Numbered from the stretch's first letter, positions 27,540-37,493 are shown. The stretch: 64,000 nt of DNA from Rhizobium leguminosarum (GCF_017876795.1 NZ_JAGIOR010000001.1:3002501-3066500); one strand, 5' to 3'. Notes: generated by a model not told the origin, from the letters alone. A program made the numbers and translations.

Positions 27540-28718
27540 ATGAATATGCTATTTCATGCGAAATCATTCCATTACGCGCTAACGCTGGCGCTGTTCCTCG
27601 GTGCGGGCCTGCCTGCTTACGCACAGGAAGGCGGCGCCATGCCGCCGGCCGCAGTTAGCGTGCTGACGCTCGATGCGCGTCCGGTTCCCGTCGTCAGCGA
27701 ATTGCCCGGCCGTATTGCCGCGACGCGCGTTTCGGAAGTGCGAGCCCGGGTCTCCGGCATCCTGCAGGAACGGGTCTTCGAGCAGGGCAGTCTCGTTCAT
27801 CAGGGCGACGTGCTCTATCGAATCGATTCGGCACTGTTCCGAGTCCGCGTGGCAAGTGCGGAAGCCAGCCTCGAGCGCGCCAAGGCGACGCAGCTAAATG
27901 CCCGCCAGCAGCTGGATCGGCAGAAATCGCTGCGCGACCGGGATGTCGCAAGCGGGGTCGAATATGATACGGCGGCTGTCGCCCTTGCCCAGGCCGACGC
28001 CGATGTCGCGCTGGCGCAGGCCGCACTCGACGAAGCGAAGATCAATCTCGGCTATACCGAAGTCCGGGCACCGATCTCAGGTATCATCGGCGGCGCGCTG
28101 GTGACCGAAGGCGCGCTGGTGACGGCCGATGCCGGCGATGCGCTGGCGATGATCCAGCAGATCGACCCGGTCTATGCCGACTTCACGCAATCCTCCGGCG
28201 ACCTGCTGGCGCTGAAACGAGCGGTCGAGAACGGCAGCCTCGCCTCGACGGAACCAGGCAAGGCCGACATCAAACTGGTCTTCGACGACGGCACGGTCTA
28301 CACCGAGGCCGGAAAGCTGCTGTTCCGCAGCGCCGGCGTCGATGCGACGACGGGCCAGGTTACCCTGCGCGGCGAATTTCCCAATCCCAAGGGCGATCTG
28401 CTGCCGGGTCTTTACGTCAGGGTCCGCATCGAGCAGGCCGTCCGCGAGAAGGCAGTCCTCATCCCGCAACGCGCCGTCATCCGCGCGGCCGATGGCAAGG
28501 CGCAGGTCTATGTCGTAGAGGAGGGAGACGTAGCGCAGCCGCGCGATGTCGAGCTCGGTCAATCCTCCGGCAATGAATGGGTGGTCGAAAACGGCCTGTC
28601 CGCAGGCGAACGCCTGGTCGTCGACGGCGTGCAGAAACTGCAGCCTGGCGCCAAGGTTGCGCCTGAAGAGTGGCGCAGTGGCGAAGTCGCGTCCGGTGAC
28701 GCCAGGAAGCCGGAGTAA
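27540..28718 (+). CDS. RND efflux periplasmic adaptor (membrane fusion protein)
   Basis: A 392-residue protein of the AcrA/MexA type. An N-terminal signal sequence ends at AYA-Q. It is followed by the lipoyl-like half motif (VRARVSGILQERVFEQGSLV), a helical hairpin (residues ~105-170, LERAKATQLNARQQLDRQKSL) and the beta-barrel domain with the second lipoyl half (YTEVRAPISGIIGGALVTEG). No lipobox Cys is evident. It couples the pump to an outer-membrane channel. The pump gene begins 5 bp downstream but is broken, so this adaptor may be an orphan unless another pump uses it. Confidence 0.93.
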   Translation: MNMLFHAKSFHYALTLALFLGAGLPAYAQEGGAMPPAAVSVLTLDARPVPVVSELPGRIAATRVSEVRARVSGILQERVFEQGSLVHQGDVLYRIDSALFRVRVASAEASLERAKATQLNARQQLDRQKSLRDRDVASGVEYDTAAVALAQADADVALAQAALDEAKINLGYTEVRAPISGIIGGALVTEGALVTADAGDALAMIQQIDPVYADFTQSSGDLLALKRAVENGSLASTEPGKADIKLVFDDGTVYTEAGKLLFRSAGVDATTGQVTLRGEFPNPKGDLLPGLYVRVRIEQAVREKAVLIPQRAVIRAADGKAQVYVVEEGDVAQPRDVELGQSSGNEWVVENGLSAGERLVVDGVQKLQPGAKVAPEEWRSGEVASGDARKPE

Positions 28719-28723
28719 GATCG

Positions 28724-30153
28724 ATGGCACGTTTCTTTATCGATCGCCCGATCCTGGCCTGGGTCTTTGCGATCTTCATCTCCATCGCCGGCCTGATTGC
28801 GCTGCCGTTCCTGCCGGTTGCCCAATATCCGAAGGTCGCGCCACCGCAGCTCAGCATCACCACCAGCTATCCCGGCGCATCACCGCAGGACATCTATCAG
28901 GGTGTTACCCGCCAGATCGAGGAAGAGCTGAACGGGGTCGAACACCTTTCCTATTTCGAATCGACCTCCGACACCTCGGGCGCGATGACGATTACCGCGA
29001 CGTTTGCGGCGGGCACCGATATCGACCAGGCCTCCGTCGACGTCCAGAACGCCATCCGCCGCGTCGAACCGCGGCTGCCGCAGTCGGTCAAGGATCAGGG
29101 CATCACGGTCGAGGAGGCGTCATCGGGCTTCCTGATGTTCATCTCGCTGACCTCGACCGACGGGAAGACCGATGAGGTGGCGCTCGGCGACTATCTCAAC
29201 AGAAACGTCATCGGCGACCTACGCCGTCTTAACGGCGTCGGCCGCGCGCAGCTGTTTGCCTCGCAGCGGGCGATGCGCATCTGGATCGATCCCGACAAGA
29301 TGGTCGGCTTGAACCTCACCGCCTCCGACATCAGTACTGCGATTTCGGCGCAGAATGCCCAGGTCGCGGCGGGCCAGATCGGCGCCGCGCCCAATCCGAT
29401 CTCCCAGGACCTGACGGCGACGGTGCTGGTCAAGGGGCAGCTGACCGACAGCAAGGAATTCGGGAACATCGTGCTGCGCGCCAATGCCGACGGATCGAAC
29501 GTCAGGCTGCGCGATGTCGCGCGGATCGAAGAGGGCAGCGAGAGCTACAGCTTTTCCACCCGGCTGAACGGGAAACCGAGCGCTGCCATCGCCATCCAGC
29601 TGTCGTCGACAGGCAACGCCGTCAACACCTCCAATCTGGTCAAGGCGAAGATGGAGGAGCTGTCACGCTTCTTCCCGGCGGGCGTCGAATATTCCGTTCC
29701 CTACGACACCAGTCCGTTTGTCTCCGCATCGATCGAGAAGGTGGCGCATACGCTCGCCGAAGCCGTCGCCCTCGTCTTCATCGTCATGCTCGTCTTCCTG
29801 CAGAGCTTCCGCTACACCATCATTCCGACGCTCGTCGTGCCCGTCGCGCTGCTCGGGACGCTGGCGGTGATGTTTGCCGCCGGCTTCTCGATCAACGTGC
29901 TGACGATGTTTGCGATGGTGCTTGCCATCGGTTCCTGGTCGATGACGCCATCGTCGTGGTCGAGAACGTCGAGCGGCTGATGGCGGTCGAAGGCCTGTCG
30001 CCGAAGGAGGCGACCAAAAAGGCGATGCGGCAGATCACCGGCGCAATCCTCGGCATCACGCTGGTGCCCTCCTGCGTCTTCGTGCCGATGGCGTTCTTCC
30101 CGGGTTCGACCGGTATCATTTACCGCCAGTTCAGCCTGACCATGGTCGTCTCC
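28724..30153 (+). pseudogene. RND efflux pump, 5' fragment (frameshifted and IS-interrupted)
   Basis: The fragment starts MARFFIDRPILAWVFAIFIS, typical of AcrB-type inner-membrane proton antiporters (about 1040 residues when whole), and stays in frame for 403 residues to [13 protein letters not shown]. Near 29932 one base is missing (GGTTCC where GGTCTCC is expected), after which the frame is wrong and stops at 29980. In the next frame the conserved [14 protein letters not shown] motif, containing the proton-relay Asp pair, continues to [11 protein letters not shown] at 30153. There the insertion element begins. The gene therefore has two independent lesions. Confidence 0.9.
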
Positions 30154-30413
30154 AATGAAAGAACGCAAGGGGCAGAACACCAGCATTTGGCGGCTTTTCC
30201 TTGGGTTCGGTTAAGTTTTGACCGGCATTCGCACCGATCGGCAAAGTCTCTCTTTCCGCCGGACAGATCGCTTTGCTGTCCGTCGGTTCTTGAACCAGTC
30301 TCCAATGCGTGACCTGATGCCTGGGGCTTCGGTCACAGAGTGGCGTTCGGCTCCCGGTTTCCCATTCTCCTAGAGGAGCGCAGCCCAGTTCTACCGGGCT
30401 CGCTAAACGACCA
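30154..30413 (-). ncRNA. Candidate bridge/seek RNA in the transposase 3' non-coding end
   Basis: The 260 bases downstream of the transposase stop fold, on its strand, into several good hairpins. One is AGCCCGGT-AGA-ACTGGGCT. Others are CTCC-TCTA-GGAG, GTGACC...GGTCAC (30336-30309), GGTTC-AA-GAACC and CGGACAG...CTGTCCG (30282-30260). IS1111-group elements are reported to encode their target-guiding RNA at this end, IS110-group elements before the transposase. The 5' non-coding end here is only about 140 bp. The role is inferred from position and structure. Confidence 0.5.
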
Positions 30414-31481
30414 TCAGGACAACCGGGATATCGTCGACGCGCCTTCCATGGTGGCGGTGCCGCGCGGCTCGTAGGCGCGCTGGTCACGCAGGATCTGGAA
30501 GGCGATCGTCAGAAGCTTGCGCGCGATGGCAACCCGCGCCTTGTTTATTCCTTTGATCTTCAGATGCTCGTATTGGGCGCGCAGCTGTGGATCGCTGGCG
30601 ATGGCAGGAGCGACGGCTTCGACAAAGGCCCAGCGCAGCCACTTGTTGCCCTGCTTGATGATCTTGCCGTGGAAGGTCTTGCCGCCGGAGGAATAGGTCG
30701 ACGGCACAAGCCCGGCATAGGCGGCAAGCTTCTTCGAGTGGCGGAACCGCGATATGTCGTCGATCTCCGCATCGATCAGCCGGGCGAAGAACTCGCCGAT
30801 GCCGGGGATCGTCTTCAACAGCTTGACGTTGGCATTGGCCTTGGTCATCGCCCGGATCGTCGCTTCCGACTGTTTGATCCGCATGTCGATGTCGCCGATG
30901 AAGGCGAGACCGCGATCGATCTGGATGCGGTCGATCTCCGAGACGTTGACCTGCGCCAGCTGGACGCGGCCGGCCTTGCCAAACAGGTCGCCAAGCTTCT
31001 TCAATTGCGCCGTCTGCTCCGGATAGCGGTCGAACACCGTGACGATGCGGTTCTTCGTCATCGTGCGCAGCCGCACGTAAAACATCCGTTCGCGTAGCGC
31101 GACGCGAAGGTCCCGCGATCTCTCGCTTGGCGCCCAGGCTTCGGGTACCAGATCGGCTCTGAGCAGATGTGCCAGCACCGTCGCGTCGATCTTGTCGGTC
31201 TTGATCTTGGCGTCGGCGATCGCTTTGACCTTCAGCGGATGGGCGAGAACGACATCATCACAAATGTCGTCGAGCCAGTCGTACATCACCATCCAGTTGC
31301 GCGTCGCCTCGACAACCGCATGCGAGTTCTCCCGATAGCGTTCGAGAAACCCGCCCAGCGACTGTCGGTCGTTCTTCACCCGGCCGGATCTCAGCGTCTT
31401 GCCGCTGCTGTCCTGAACCACCAGGTGGCTGTAGGATTTGTGGTAGTCGACCCCGATATGGTATTCATAAGAGGCAGTCAT
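30414..31481 (-). CDS. IS110/IS1111 family transposase (DEDD recombinase)
   Basis: A 355-residue transposase. The N-terminal RuvC-like DEDD domain begins YEYHIGVDYHKSYSHLVV (first Asp) and includes AVVEATRNW and DAKIKTDKIDATVLAHLL (later acidic residues). A coiled-coil linker follows, then the C-terminal Transposase_20 domain with LLKTIPGIGEFFARLI and the serine-containing block LAAYAGLVPSTYSSGGK. The ATG at 31481 is preceded by GGGAG. The gene looks intact, so the element could still be active. Confidence 0.93.
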   Translation of the reverse strand: MTASYEYHIGVDYHKSYSHLVVQDSSGKTLRSGRVKNDRQSLGGFLERYRENSHAVVEATRNWMVMYDWLDDICDDVVLAHPLKVKAIADAKIKTDKIDATVLAHLLRADLVPEAWAPSERSRDLRVALRERMFYVRLRTMTKNRIVTVFDRYPEQTAQLKKLGDLFGKAGRVQLAQVNVSEIDRIQIDRGLAFIGDIDMRIKQSEATIRAMTKANANVKLLKTIPGIGEFFARLIDAEIDDISRFRHSKKLAAYAGLVPSTYSSGGKTFHGKIIKQGNKWLRWAFVEAVAPAIASDPQLRAQYEHLKIKGINKARVAIARKLLTIAFQILRDQRAYEPRGTATMEGASTISRLS

Positions 31482-31620
31482 GCTTCCAACTCCCTTATTG
31501 AGATCTTCGAAACCCCAATAGGATAAGCCGAAAGGCTGGAAGTGTGACTGTCCCTCGATCATCATCTGCATCTCAGTGATCCGTTCTCTCAACGGCCGCG
31601 GCCTCTTTCATGCCACCTCC

Positions 31621-33342
31621 ATCCTGTTTTCGGCCTTCCTGGCGCTGTCGCTGACGCCGGCGCTCTGCGCGACTTTCCTGAAGCCGATCAAGGGCCATCA
31701 CGAGAAGAAGGGCATTGCCGGCTGGTTCAACCGAAAGTTCGACCGGTTGACCGGCCGGTACGCCCGCACCGTCGAGGGACTGGCCAAGCGCTCCTGGCGG
31801 GTCATGACGGTCTACGTCGCGGTCGTCGTCGGCCTCGGCTATCTCTTCGTCAACCTACCGAGCAGCTTCGTGCCGGATGAGGACCAGGGCTTCCTGATCG
31901 TCGACGTGCAGGGGCCGCCTGAGGCGAGCCGCAACCGCACGGTGGCCTCGCTCGAAAGCATCGAGGCGATCTTCAAGAAGGAGCCGGCGGTTGCCAACGT
32001 CGTGGCGATCCAGGGCTTCAGCTTTTCGGGGCAGGGGCCGAATGCCGCCCTGGTGTTCGTCACCCTCAAGGACTGGGCCGAGCGCGGTGCAGGCAATTCG
32101 GTGCAGGAGATCTCCAACCGGGTCAATATGCAGCTATTTGCGCTGAAGGATGCGACATCCTTCGCATTGTCGCCGCCGCCGATCGAAGGCTTCGGCACGA
32201 CCAACGGCTTCACCTTCCGCCTTCAGGATCGTGGGGCAAAGGGCCAGGCGGCCCTGACCGAGGCGGCGGGAATGCTGCTCGGCAAGGCATCTGAGAACCC
32301 CATCATCGCCGGTATCCGGCCGGAAGGCATGCCCGACTCGGCTCAGCTGGTTCTCGTCATCGATCGCGAAAAGGCAAATACCTTCGGCGTCGCCTTCACC
32401 GACATCAACAGTACGATCACCGCCAATCTCGGTTCGAGCTACGTCAACGACTTCCCGAATTCCGGCCGCATGCAGCGCGTCATCGTGCAGGCCCAAGACA
32501 AAAGCAGGCTTCAAGCCGAAGACCTGATGAAACTCAACGTCCGCAATGCGAGCGGCGGCATGGTGCCGCTTTCATCCTTCGCGGTCGCCGAGTGGCAGAA
32601 GGGGCCGGCACAGATCGTCGGTTATAACGGCTATCCCTCCGTTCGCATTTCGGGCGCTCCGGCGCCGGGATATTCATCGGGCGCGGCGATTGCCGAAATG
32701 GAACGGCTGGCCGCCGAGCTTCCCGAGGGCTTCGGCTTCGAATGGACCGGCCAGTCGCTGGAGGAGCTCAAATCGGGATCGCAGGCGCCCTTCCTGTTTG
32801 GCCTCAGCATCCTTTTCGTCTTCCTGCTGCTATCGGGGCTATACGAGAGCTGGTCGATCCCGTTGTCGGTGATGCTGGTCGTTCCGCTTGGCGTCATCGG
32901 CTGCGTGCTCGCGGTGATGAGCCGCGACATGTCCAACGACATCTACTTCAAAGTCGGGCTGATCGCGATCATCGGCCTGTCCGCGAAGAACGCCATCCTG
33001 ATCGTCGAATTTGCCAAGGACGGCTTTGCCGAGGGGAAATCGCTGATGGATGCTGCGATCGAAGGCGCTCGCCTGCGCTTCCGGCCGATCATCATGACCT
33101 CGCTCGCCTTCACATTGGGTGTGGTCCCTCTGGCGATCGCCACCGGCCCAAGTGCCGCCAGCCAGAATGCGATCGGCACCGGCGTGCTCGGCGGCATGAT
33201 CTCGGCGACGGTGCTGGCGATCTTCTTCGTCCCCGTCTTCTTCGTCTTCGTGCTGCGCCTGTTGCGGACGAAGCGGCCGGAGACCTTGACCGAGGAGGCC
33301 CCGACCGGATCGGAACCGGCAACGGTGACGTCGCCAACATAG
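31621..33342 (+). pseudogene. RND efflux pump, 3' fragment
   Basis: The coding sequence resumes at ILFSAFLALSLTPALCATFLKP, the conserved transmembrane block of AcrB-type pumps, and runs for about 570 residues through the second porter domain (DFPNSGRMQRVIVQAQ) and the last membrane helices (VGLIAIIGLSAKNAILIVEFAKD) to a disordered tail. This part has no further frameshift. With no start signal of its own in phase it is unlikely to be made as a working protein. Confidence 0.9.
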
Positions 33343-33405
33343 GGTGACGAGTCACCCGGGGTGACCGATCACCTGAGGTGACGAATGATCTGAAGTGAAG
33401 AGTTG
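33343..33405. repeat. Short degenerate tandem repeats after the pump gene
   Basis: GGTGACGAGTCACC, GGTGACCGATCACCT, AGGTGACGAATGATCT and AAGTGAAGAG follow one another at 17-18 bp spacing; several units are themselves palindromic (GTGACCGATCAC). Confidence 0.45.
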
Positions 33406-33434
33406 GCGGGTTGCCTTGTGTAACCCGCCGAAAC

Positions 33435-34184
33435 CTACCCGCCGGGCTTGGGCGTGATCGTCATGTCGGCGCCATAGGCATCGCGCAACTCACCTTCCTG
33501 TCCCGGCTGCCGGTCGGCGGCCTGGTGCAGCAGGATCGACCCGTATCCTTGCAAGCGCGTCCCCTCGATCAGCGTGATATCGGCATTGCCGGGATTGTCC
33601 GAGCGTTCGAACCATTCGACGGGGCGGTGCAGAAAATTCATTTCGACCGCCCGGTTGGTGACGCCATGGCCGACGATGACGACGTTGTGGCTGCTGTTTT
33701 CGGCGTCGCGCATGACGGTCTGGAGGAACAGGCGCACCCGCTGGGCCACATCCGCCCGGCTCTCGCCATCCGGCGGCCGGGCGTAGAATTTGCCGCTGTT
33801 GCTGCGCAGCCTCGCCCATTTTTCGAATTCTTCGGGAAATTTCTGCTTCTGCTCGGCGTGGTCATAGATTTCGGTGAAGAGGCCGAAATCCTGCTCGCGC
33901 AGCAGGTAATCCTCCCGGATCTCGCCGACAAAGCTGTCCGGCAGGGCTGTGAGCAACGCATCCTTGCTCTGCCGTGTCCTGAGGAATGGCGAGTACCAGA
34001 TCTGCAATCTGCCGAAATCGGCGCGCGGCAATGCCTTCAGATAGGCGGCGATGGCGCCGCCGGCTTCGACCGCCTGGCGATGGCCCCACTCAGTCAGCGG
34101 CACGTTGTGATCGCCGAATTGTCGATAGGCCTGTTCGTTGAGGTTGCCGAGAGATTCGCCGTGGCGAACGAGGAAGAGACGCAT
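33435..34184 (-). CDS. Histidine phosphatase family protein
   Basis: A 249-residue phosphoglycerate-mutase-like phosphatase. The N-terminal MRLFLVRHGESLGN motif carries the phospho-accepting His and Arg, and HNVVIVGHGVTNR holds the second catalytic His. A long insertion between them (residues ~85-150) is typical of a rhizobial subgroup. Substrate unknown. Start placed at ATG 34184; an ATG four codons upstream (34196) is also possible. Divergent from the metallophosphatase gene. Confidence 0.87.
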   Translation of the reverse strand: MRLFLVRHGESLGNLNEQAYRQFGDHNVPLTEWGHRQAVEAGGAIAAYLKALPRADFGRLQIWYSPFLRTRQSKDALLTALPDSFVGEIREDYLLREQDFGLFTEIYDHAEQKQKFPEEFEKWARLRSNSGKFYARPPDGESRADVAQRVRLFLQTVMRDAENSSHNVVIVGHGVTNRAVEMNFLHRPVEWFERSDNPGNADITLIEGTRLQGYGSILLHQAADRQPGQEGELRDAYGADMTITPKPGG

Positions 34185-34327
34185 CAGCCATCCCACATTA
34201 TCGGATATGAGTCGCCGTCATCATGAACGCGCTCGATGGAGAGGGCAATGTTGCCGGCGCACCGGGCTTTTCCCCAGTCTGTCATCTTCTTGAAACACGA
34301 GTCTGGTTTTGGAAGGTGAGATGAAAG

Positions 34328-35170
34328 ATGGGGCATGAGCGACAGCTCGTGATAGACATGATGGAACCCAGACATTTCCGCACGCTCTTCATTTCCGATG
34401 TCCATCTCGGCTCGAAGGCCGCGAAGGCTGATTTCCTCCTGGATTTCCTGCGCCACCATGAGGCCGATACGATTGTGCTCGTCGGCGACATCGTCGACGG
34501 CTGGCGCCTGAAGCGCAGCTGGTACTGGCCGCAGGTCTGCAACGACGTGGTCCAAAAGCTGCTGCGCAAGGCGCGCAAGGGCACGCGCGTGGTTTATATT
34601 CCCGGCAATCACGACGAATTCCTGCGCGACTTCCCGGGCATGCATTTCGGCGGCATCGAGGTCGTCGACCGCATGATGCATGACGGCGCCGACGGCAAGA
34701 AATACTTGATCCTGCACGGCGACGAATTCGACGTCGTCGTCCGCAACGCTCGTCTGCTCGCCTATCTCGGCGACTGGGCCTACGATACGGCAATCCGGAT
34801 CAACATCCTGCTGGCGGCAGTGCGCCGCCGCCTCGGCATGCCTTACTGGTCGTTCTCGGCCTGGGCGAAGCTGCAGGTCAAACATGCCGTCAACTTCATC
34901 GGCGAGTTCGAGCGGGTCGTGACAGAGGAAGCCCGCAAAAGCGGCGCCGACGGCGTGATCTGCGGACACATCCATCATGCCATCATCCAGGACATGGACG
35001 GCATCCGCTATATCAACACGGGTGATTGGGTGGAAAGCTGCACCGCAGTTGCCGAGCACTACGACGGCACGTTCGAACTGATCACCTGGCGAGCGCTCGC
35101 CAGCAGTGTGCCGGCGCTTGCCGCCATTGAACTGCATGACGAAGGCGAACTGGCCCCGCAAGCGGCCTGA
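34328..35170 (+). CDS. Calcineurin-like phosphoesterase, UDP-2,3-diacylglucosamine diphosphatase-like
   Basis: A 280-residue metallophosphoesterase with the full set of metal-binding blocks: FISDVHLGSKA, VGDIVDGW, IPGNHDEF, LHGDEFDV and CGHIHHA. This arrangement matches the LpxH-like branch that includes many rhizobial proteins annotated as UDP-2,3-diacylglucosamine diphosphatase (lipid A synthesis). Rhizobia usually also have LpxI, so the actual substrate is uncertain. The extended loop LKRSWYWPQVCNDVVQK and a hydrophobic cap (RINILLAAVRRRLGMPYWS) suggest membrane contact. An internal ATG pair at residues 11-12 could be the true start. Confidence 0.85.
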   Translation: MGHERQLVIDMMEPRHFRTLFISDVHLGSKAAKADFLLDFLRHHEADTIVLVGDIVDGWRLKRSWYWPQVCNDVVQKLLRKARKGTRVVYIPGNHDEFLRDFPGMHFGGIEVVDRMMHDGADGKKYLILHGDEFDVVVRNARLLAYLGDWAYDTAIRINILLAAVRRRLGMPYWSFSAWAKLQVKHAVNFIGEFERVVTEEARKSGADGVICGHIHHAIIQDMDGIRYINTGDWVESCTAVAEHYDGTFELITWRALASSVPALAAIELHDEGELAPQAA

Positions 35171-35373
35171 TGTTAGGGCCTGATTTCGGCGCCGGCGCAT
35201 CCGCGCCCGCGCTCCCACAGATTTAGCCGTTACCGTCAGGCGACAGGCCCAATTTATTTTCTAAAACGTTTCAGTAGGGCTATTTCTCGCAATAGTCGCC
35301 TCCAGGGTGGTGTGTTAGGACAGCGTCCAGTTTCCTTCAGGTCCACCGATGATTCCCGCTCAACATTCCCCGA

Positions 35374-36558
35374 GTGAGGGAGCGCTTCCGGCTGCTCAGC
35401 GCGCTTTCCTATTGCGCGCCACTGCTCGTCAACGGCATCGTTCTGCCGTTCTTTCCGGTGTGGCTCGCAAATCACAGCTTCAGCGACCACGAGATCGGCA
35501 TCATCCTTGCCATACCGATGGTGGTTCGCGTGCTGGTGGCGCCTGTCGTCGCCATGATCGCCGACCGTTTGAAGGAGCGCGCCGACGTGCTGCTCTGGTC
35601 GGGCGGCCTGTCGCTGCTGACCGCGATCGCGCTCTTCTGGACGACGACCTTCTGGCCGGTGACGATCGTCTATGCACTGCAGGGCGCCACCTTCGCGCCC
35701 TATGTGCCCGTCGTCGAATCGATCGTCATCTCGGGCGTGCGCCGCTGGGGGCTCGATTACGGATCGATGCGTGTTTGGGGCTCGATTGCCTTCATCGTCT
35801 CGACGCTGGTCGGTGGCCAGCTGATCAGCCGGTGGGGCGGCGGGATGGTGCTTGATATCATGGTGTTCGGCTTTGCCATGACCGTTGTGATGGCGATCTT
35901 CTGCCCGCGTATCGGGCCGACTCGGCGCCGCGGCCAGCCGATCAACATTCCAGCCGCCACCGGCAGCGGGCTGCGCGAGCCGCACTTGCTGCTTCTGCTG
36001 ATCGGTGTCGCCATCCAGCAGTCGAGCCATGCGGTGCTCAACGCCTTTTCGTCGATCTACTGGCATCATCTCGGCTTTTCCGGCACTGAGGTCGGCCTGC
36101 TCTGGAGCGCCGGCGTCGCCTCGGAAGTGACGGTGTTCTTCCTGTCGAAACGTCTCAACCGGCGCTTCGGCGCCTGGACGCTGATCCGCTTCGGCTGCGC
36201 CGTCAGCGTCTGCCGCTGGATCCTGTTTCCCATGAATACCGGTTTTGCCGGTTTTTTCCTGCTGCAATGTTTCCACGGCTTCACCTATGCCTTCGTGCAT
36301 ACCGGGGTGCAGCGGCGGATCATGGCGACGGTGCAGGAGACGCAGGAATCCTCGGCGCAAGGCGCCTACTTCTTCTATGTCGGCATGGCGATGGCGCTTA
36401 TGACGCTAGCGTCGGGTTATCTCTATGCCTGGCTCGGCGTCGTCAGCTATTACGTCATGGCGCTGGTCGCGTTCTCCGGCCTCGGCCTCGTCATCTCAGC
36501 CTATTACCTTCAGCCCCAGAGCGTGCTTTCGGGCGGAAAGACCAGGGAAGCGGCGTAG
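35374..36558 (+). CDS. MFS transporter, PPP/HcaT-like
   Basis: A 394-residue twelve-helix permease. It starts with GTG (MRERFRLLSALSYCAPLLVN). The first loop DRLKERADVLLWSG and the segment YGSMRVWGSIAFIV fit the MFS_1-like phenylpropionate/nucleoside permease group (HcaT, LacY-like). Substrate unknown. Its 3' end overlaps the 3' end of the convergent dipeptide epimerase gene by 49 bp; the two could act on related compounds, but nothing in the sequence proves it. Confidence 0.85.
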   Translation: MRERFRLLSALSYCAPLLVNGIVLPFFPVWLANHSFSDHEIGIILAIPMVVRVLVAPVVAMIADRLKERADVLLWSGGLSLLTAIALFWTTTFWPVTIVYALQGATFAPYVPVVESIVISGVRRWGLDYGSMRVWGSIAFIVSTLVGGQLISRWGGGMVLDIMVFGFAMTVVMAIFCPRIGPTRRRGQPINIPAATGSGLREPHLLLLLIGVAIQQSSHAVLNAFSSIYWHHLGFSGTEVGLLWSAGVASEVTVFFLSKRLNRRFGAWTLIRFGCAVSVCRWILFPMNTGFAGFFLLQCFHGFTYAFVHTGVQRRIMATVQETQESSAQGAYFFYVGMAMALMTLASGYLYAWLGVVSYYVMALVAFSGLGLVISAYYLQPQSVLSGGKTREAA

Positions 36559-37493
36559 CGCAGGCCGGGTTCGCGATCGCGGGCAAGCAGCAGCGGGCCG
36601 TCGAGATCGACGAAATCGGCATTCTGGGCGAGAAGCACGGCCGGCGCCATGGCGAGCGAGGTGCCGACCATGCAGCCGATCATGATGCTGAAACCGAGCC
36701 GTTCCGCCTCGGCCTTCATCGCCAGGGCCTCCGTCAGGCCGCCCGTCTTGTCGAGCTTGATGTTGATCGCGTCATAGCGGTCTGCAAGACTTGCGAGATC
36801 GCCGGTGTGGTGGACACTTTCGTCGGCGCAGACCAGAAGCGGGCGACGGATTTCGGCAAGCAGAGCGTCGCGGCCGGCCGGCAGCGGCTGCTCGACGAGA
36901 GCCACACCCGCTTGCGCCGCTATGTTGAGATGTCGTTCCAGCACGGCTTCCGGCCAGCCTTCATTGGCGTCAAGGATGATGGCGGCATCGGGTGCGGCCG
37001 CGCGGACGGCGCGGATACGGCTTTCATCGTCGCCGGTTCCGACCTTGACCTTGAGCAGCGCGCGGCCTGCATGTTCGCGCGCTTGGGCGGCCATCACCTC
37101 CGGCTCACCGAGCGAGATGGTGTAAGCGGTGGTGAGCGGCTTCAGATCGGCAAGGCCGAGACGGGCCGCGACGCTTTCACCCGTTTGTTTCGCTTCCAGG
37201 TCCCAGAGGGCGCAATCGACGGCGTTGCGGGCAGCGCCCGGCGGCATGGCGGACAAGAGGTCGCGGCGGGAGATTCCGGCCTCGACCAGCGGACGTGCCG
37301 CCTCGATCTGGGCGAAAACGCTCTCCATAGTCTCACCGTAGCGGCGATAGGGCACGCATTCGCCAAGCCCCCACGCACCGTCTTCGGCGAGCGTGCAGGT
37401 AATCACCTCGGCCTCGGTCTTTGCGCCGCGTGAGATGGTGAAGGTCCCGGCAATCGGAAATGAATTCATCTGGATATCGAGGGTGCGCGGCAT
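36510..37493 (-). CDS. dgcA: Dipeptide epimerase / N-acetyl-D-glutamate racemase (enolase superfamily)
   Basis: A 327-residue member of the mandelate racemase-type enolase superfamily. The visible catalytic blocks are LLKVKVGTGDDE (KxK motif, acid/base Lys), IILDANEGW (metal-ligand Asp), VEQPLPAGRD (Glu), VCADESVHH (Asp) and INIKLDKTGGLTEA (second catalytic Lys). This set is typical of L-Ala-D/L-Glu epimerases and of DgcA. In rhizobia it would recycle murein peptides or convert D-glutamate derivatives. Start ATG 37493 follows AGGA. The usual partner gene dgcN is not in this window. Confidence 0.85.
   Translation of the reverse strand: MPRTLDIQMNSFPIAGTFTISRGAKTEAEVITCTLAEDGAWGLGECVPYRRYGETMESVFAQIEAARPLVEAGISRRDLLSAMPPGAARNAVDCALWDLEAKQTGESVAARLGLADLKPLTTAYTISLGEPEVMAAQAREHAGRALLKVKVGTGDDESRIRAVRAAAPDAAIILDANEGWPEAVLERHLNIAAQAGVALVEQPLPAGRDALLAEIRRPLLVCADESVHHTGDLASLADRYDAINIKLDKTGGLTEALAMKAEAERLGFSIMIGCMVGTSLAMAPAVLLAQNADFVDLDGPLLLARDREPGLRYAASLVFPPESTLWG

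Larger units (their letters stand above)
30154..31620. mobile_element. Insertion element of the IS110/IS1111 family
   Basis: A 1467-bp block interrupts the pump gene. Removing it exactly rejoins ...MVVS|ILFSAF... in frame, which fixes both borders (give or take the CTCC shared by the two junctions at 30150-30153 and 31617-31620). Short subterminal inverted repeats ATGAAAGA (30155-30162) and TCTTTCAT (31604-31611) are present, as in the IS1111 subgroup. No clear target-site duplication beyond CTCC. It carries one transposase on the minus strand and a structured 260-bp non-coding end. Confidence 0.88.

Noticed and set aside
31621..33342. 3' pump fragment considered as a separate small transporter
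   Set aside because: It begins in the middle of a transmembrane block at the IS border and continues the 5' fragment exactly.
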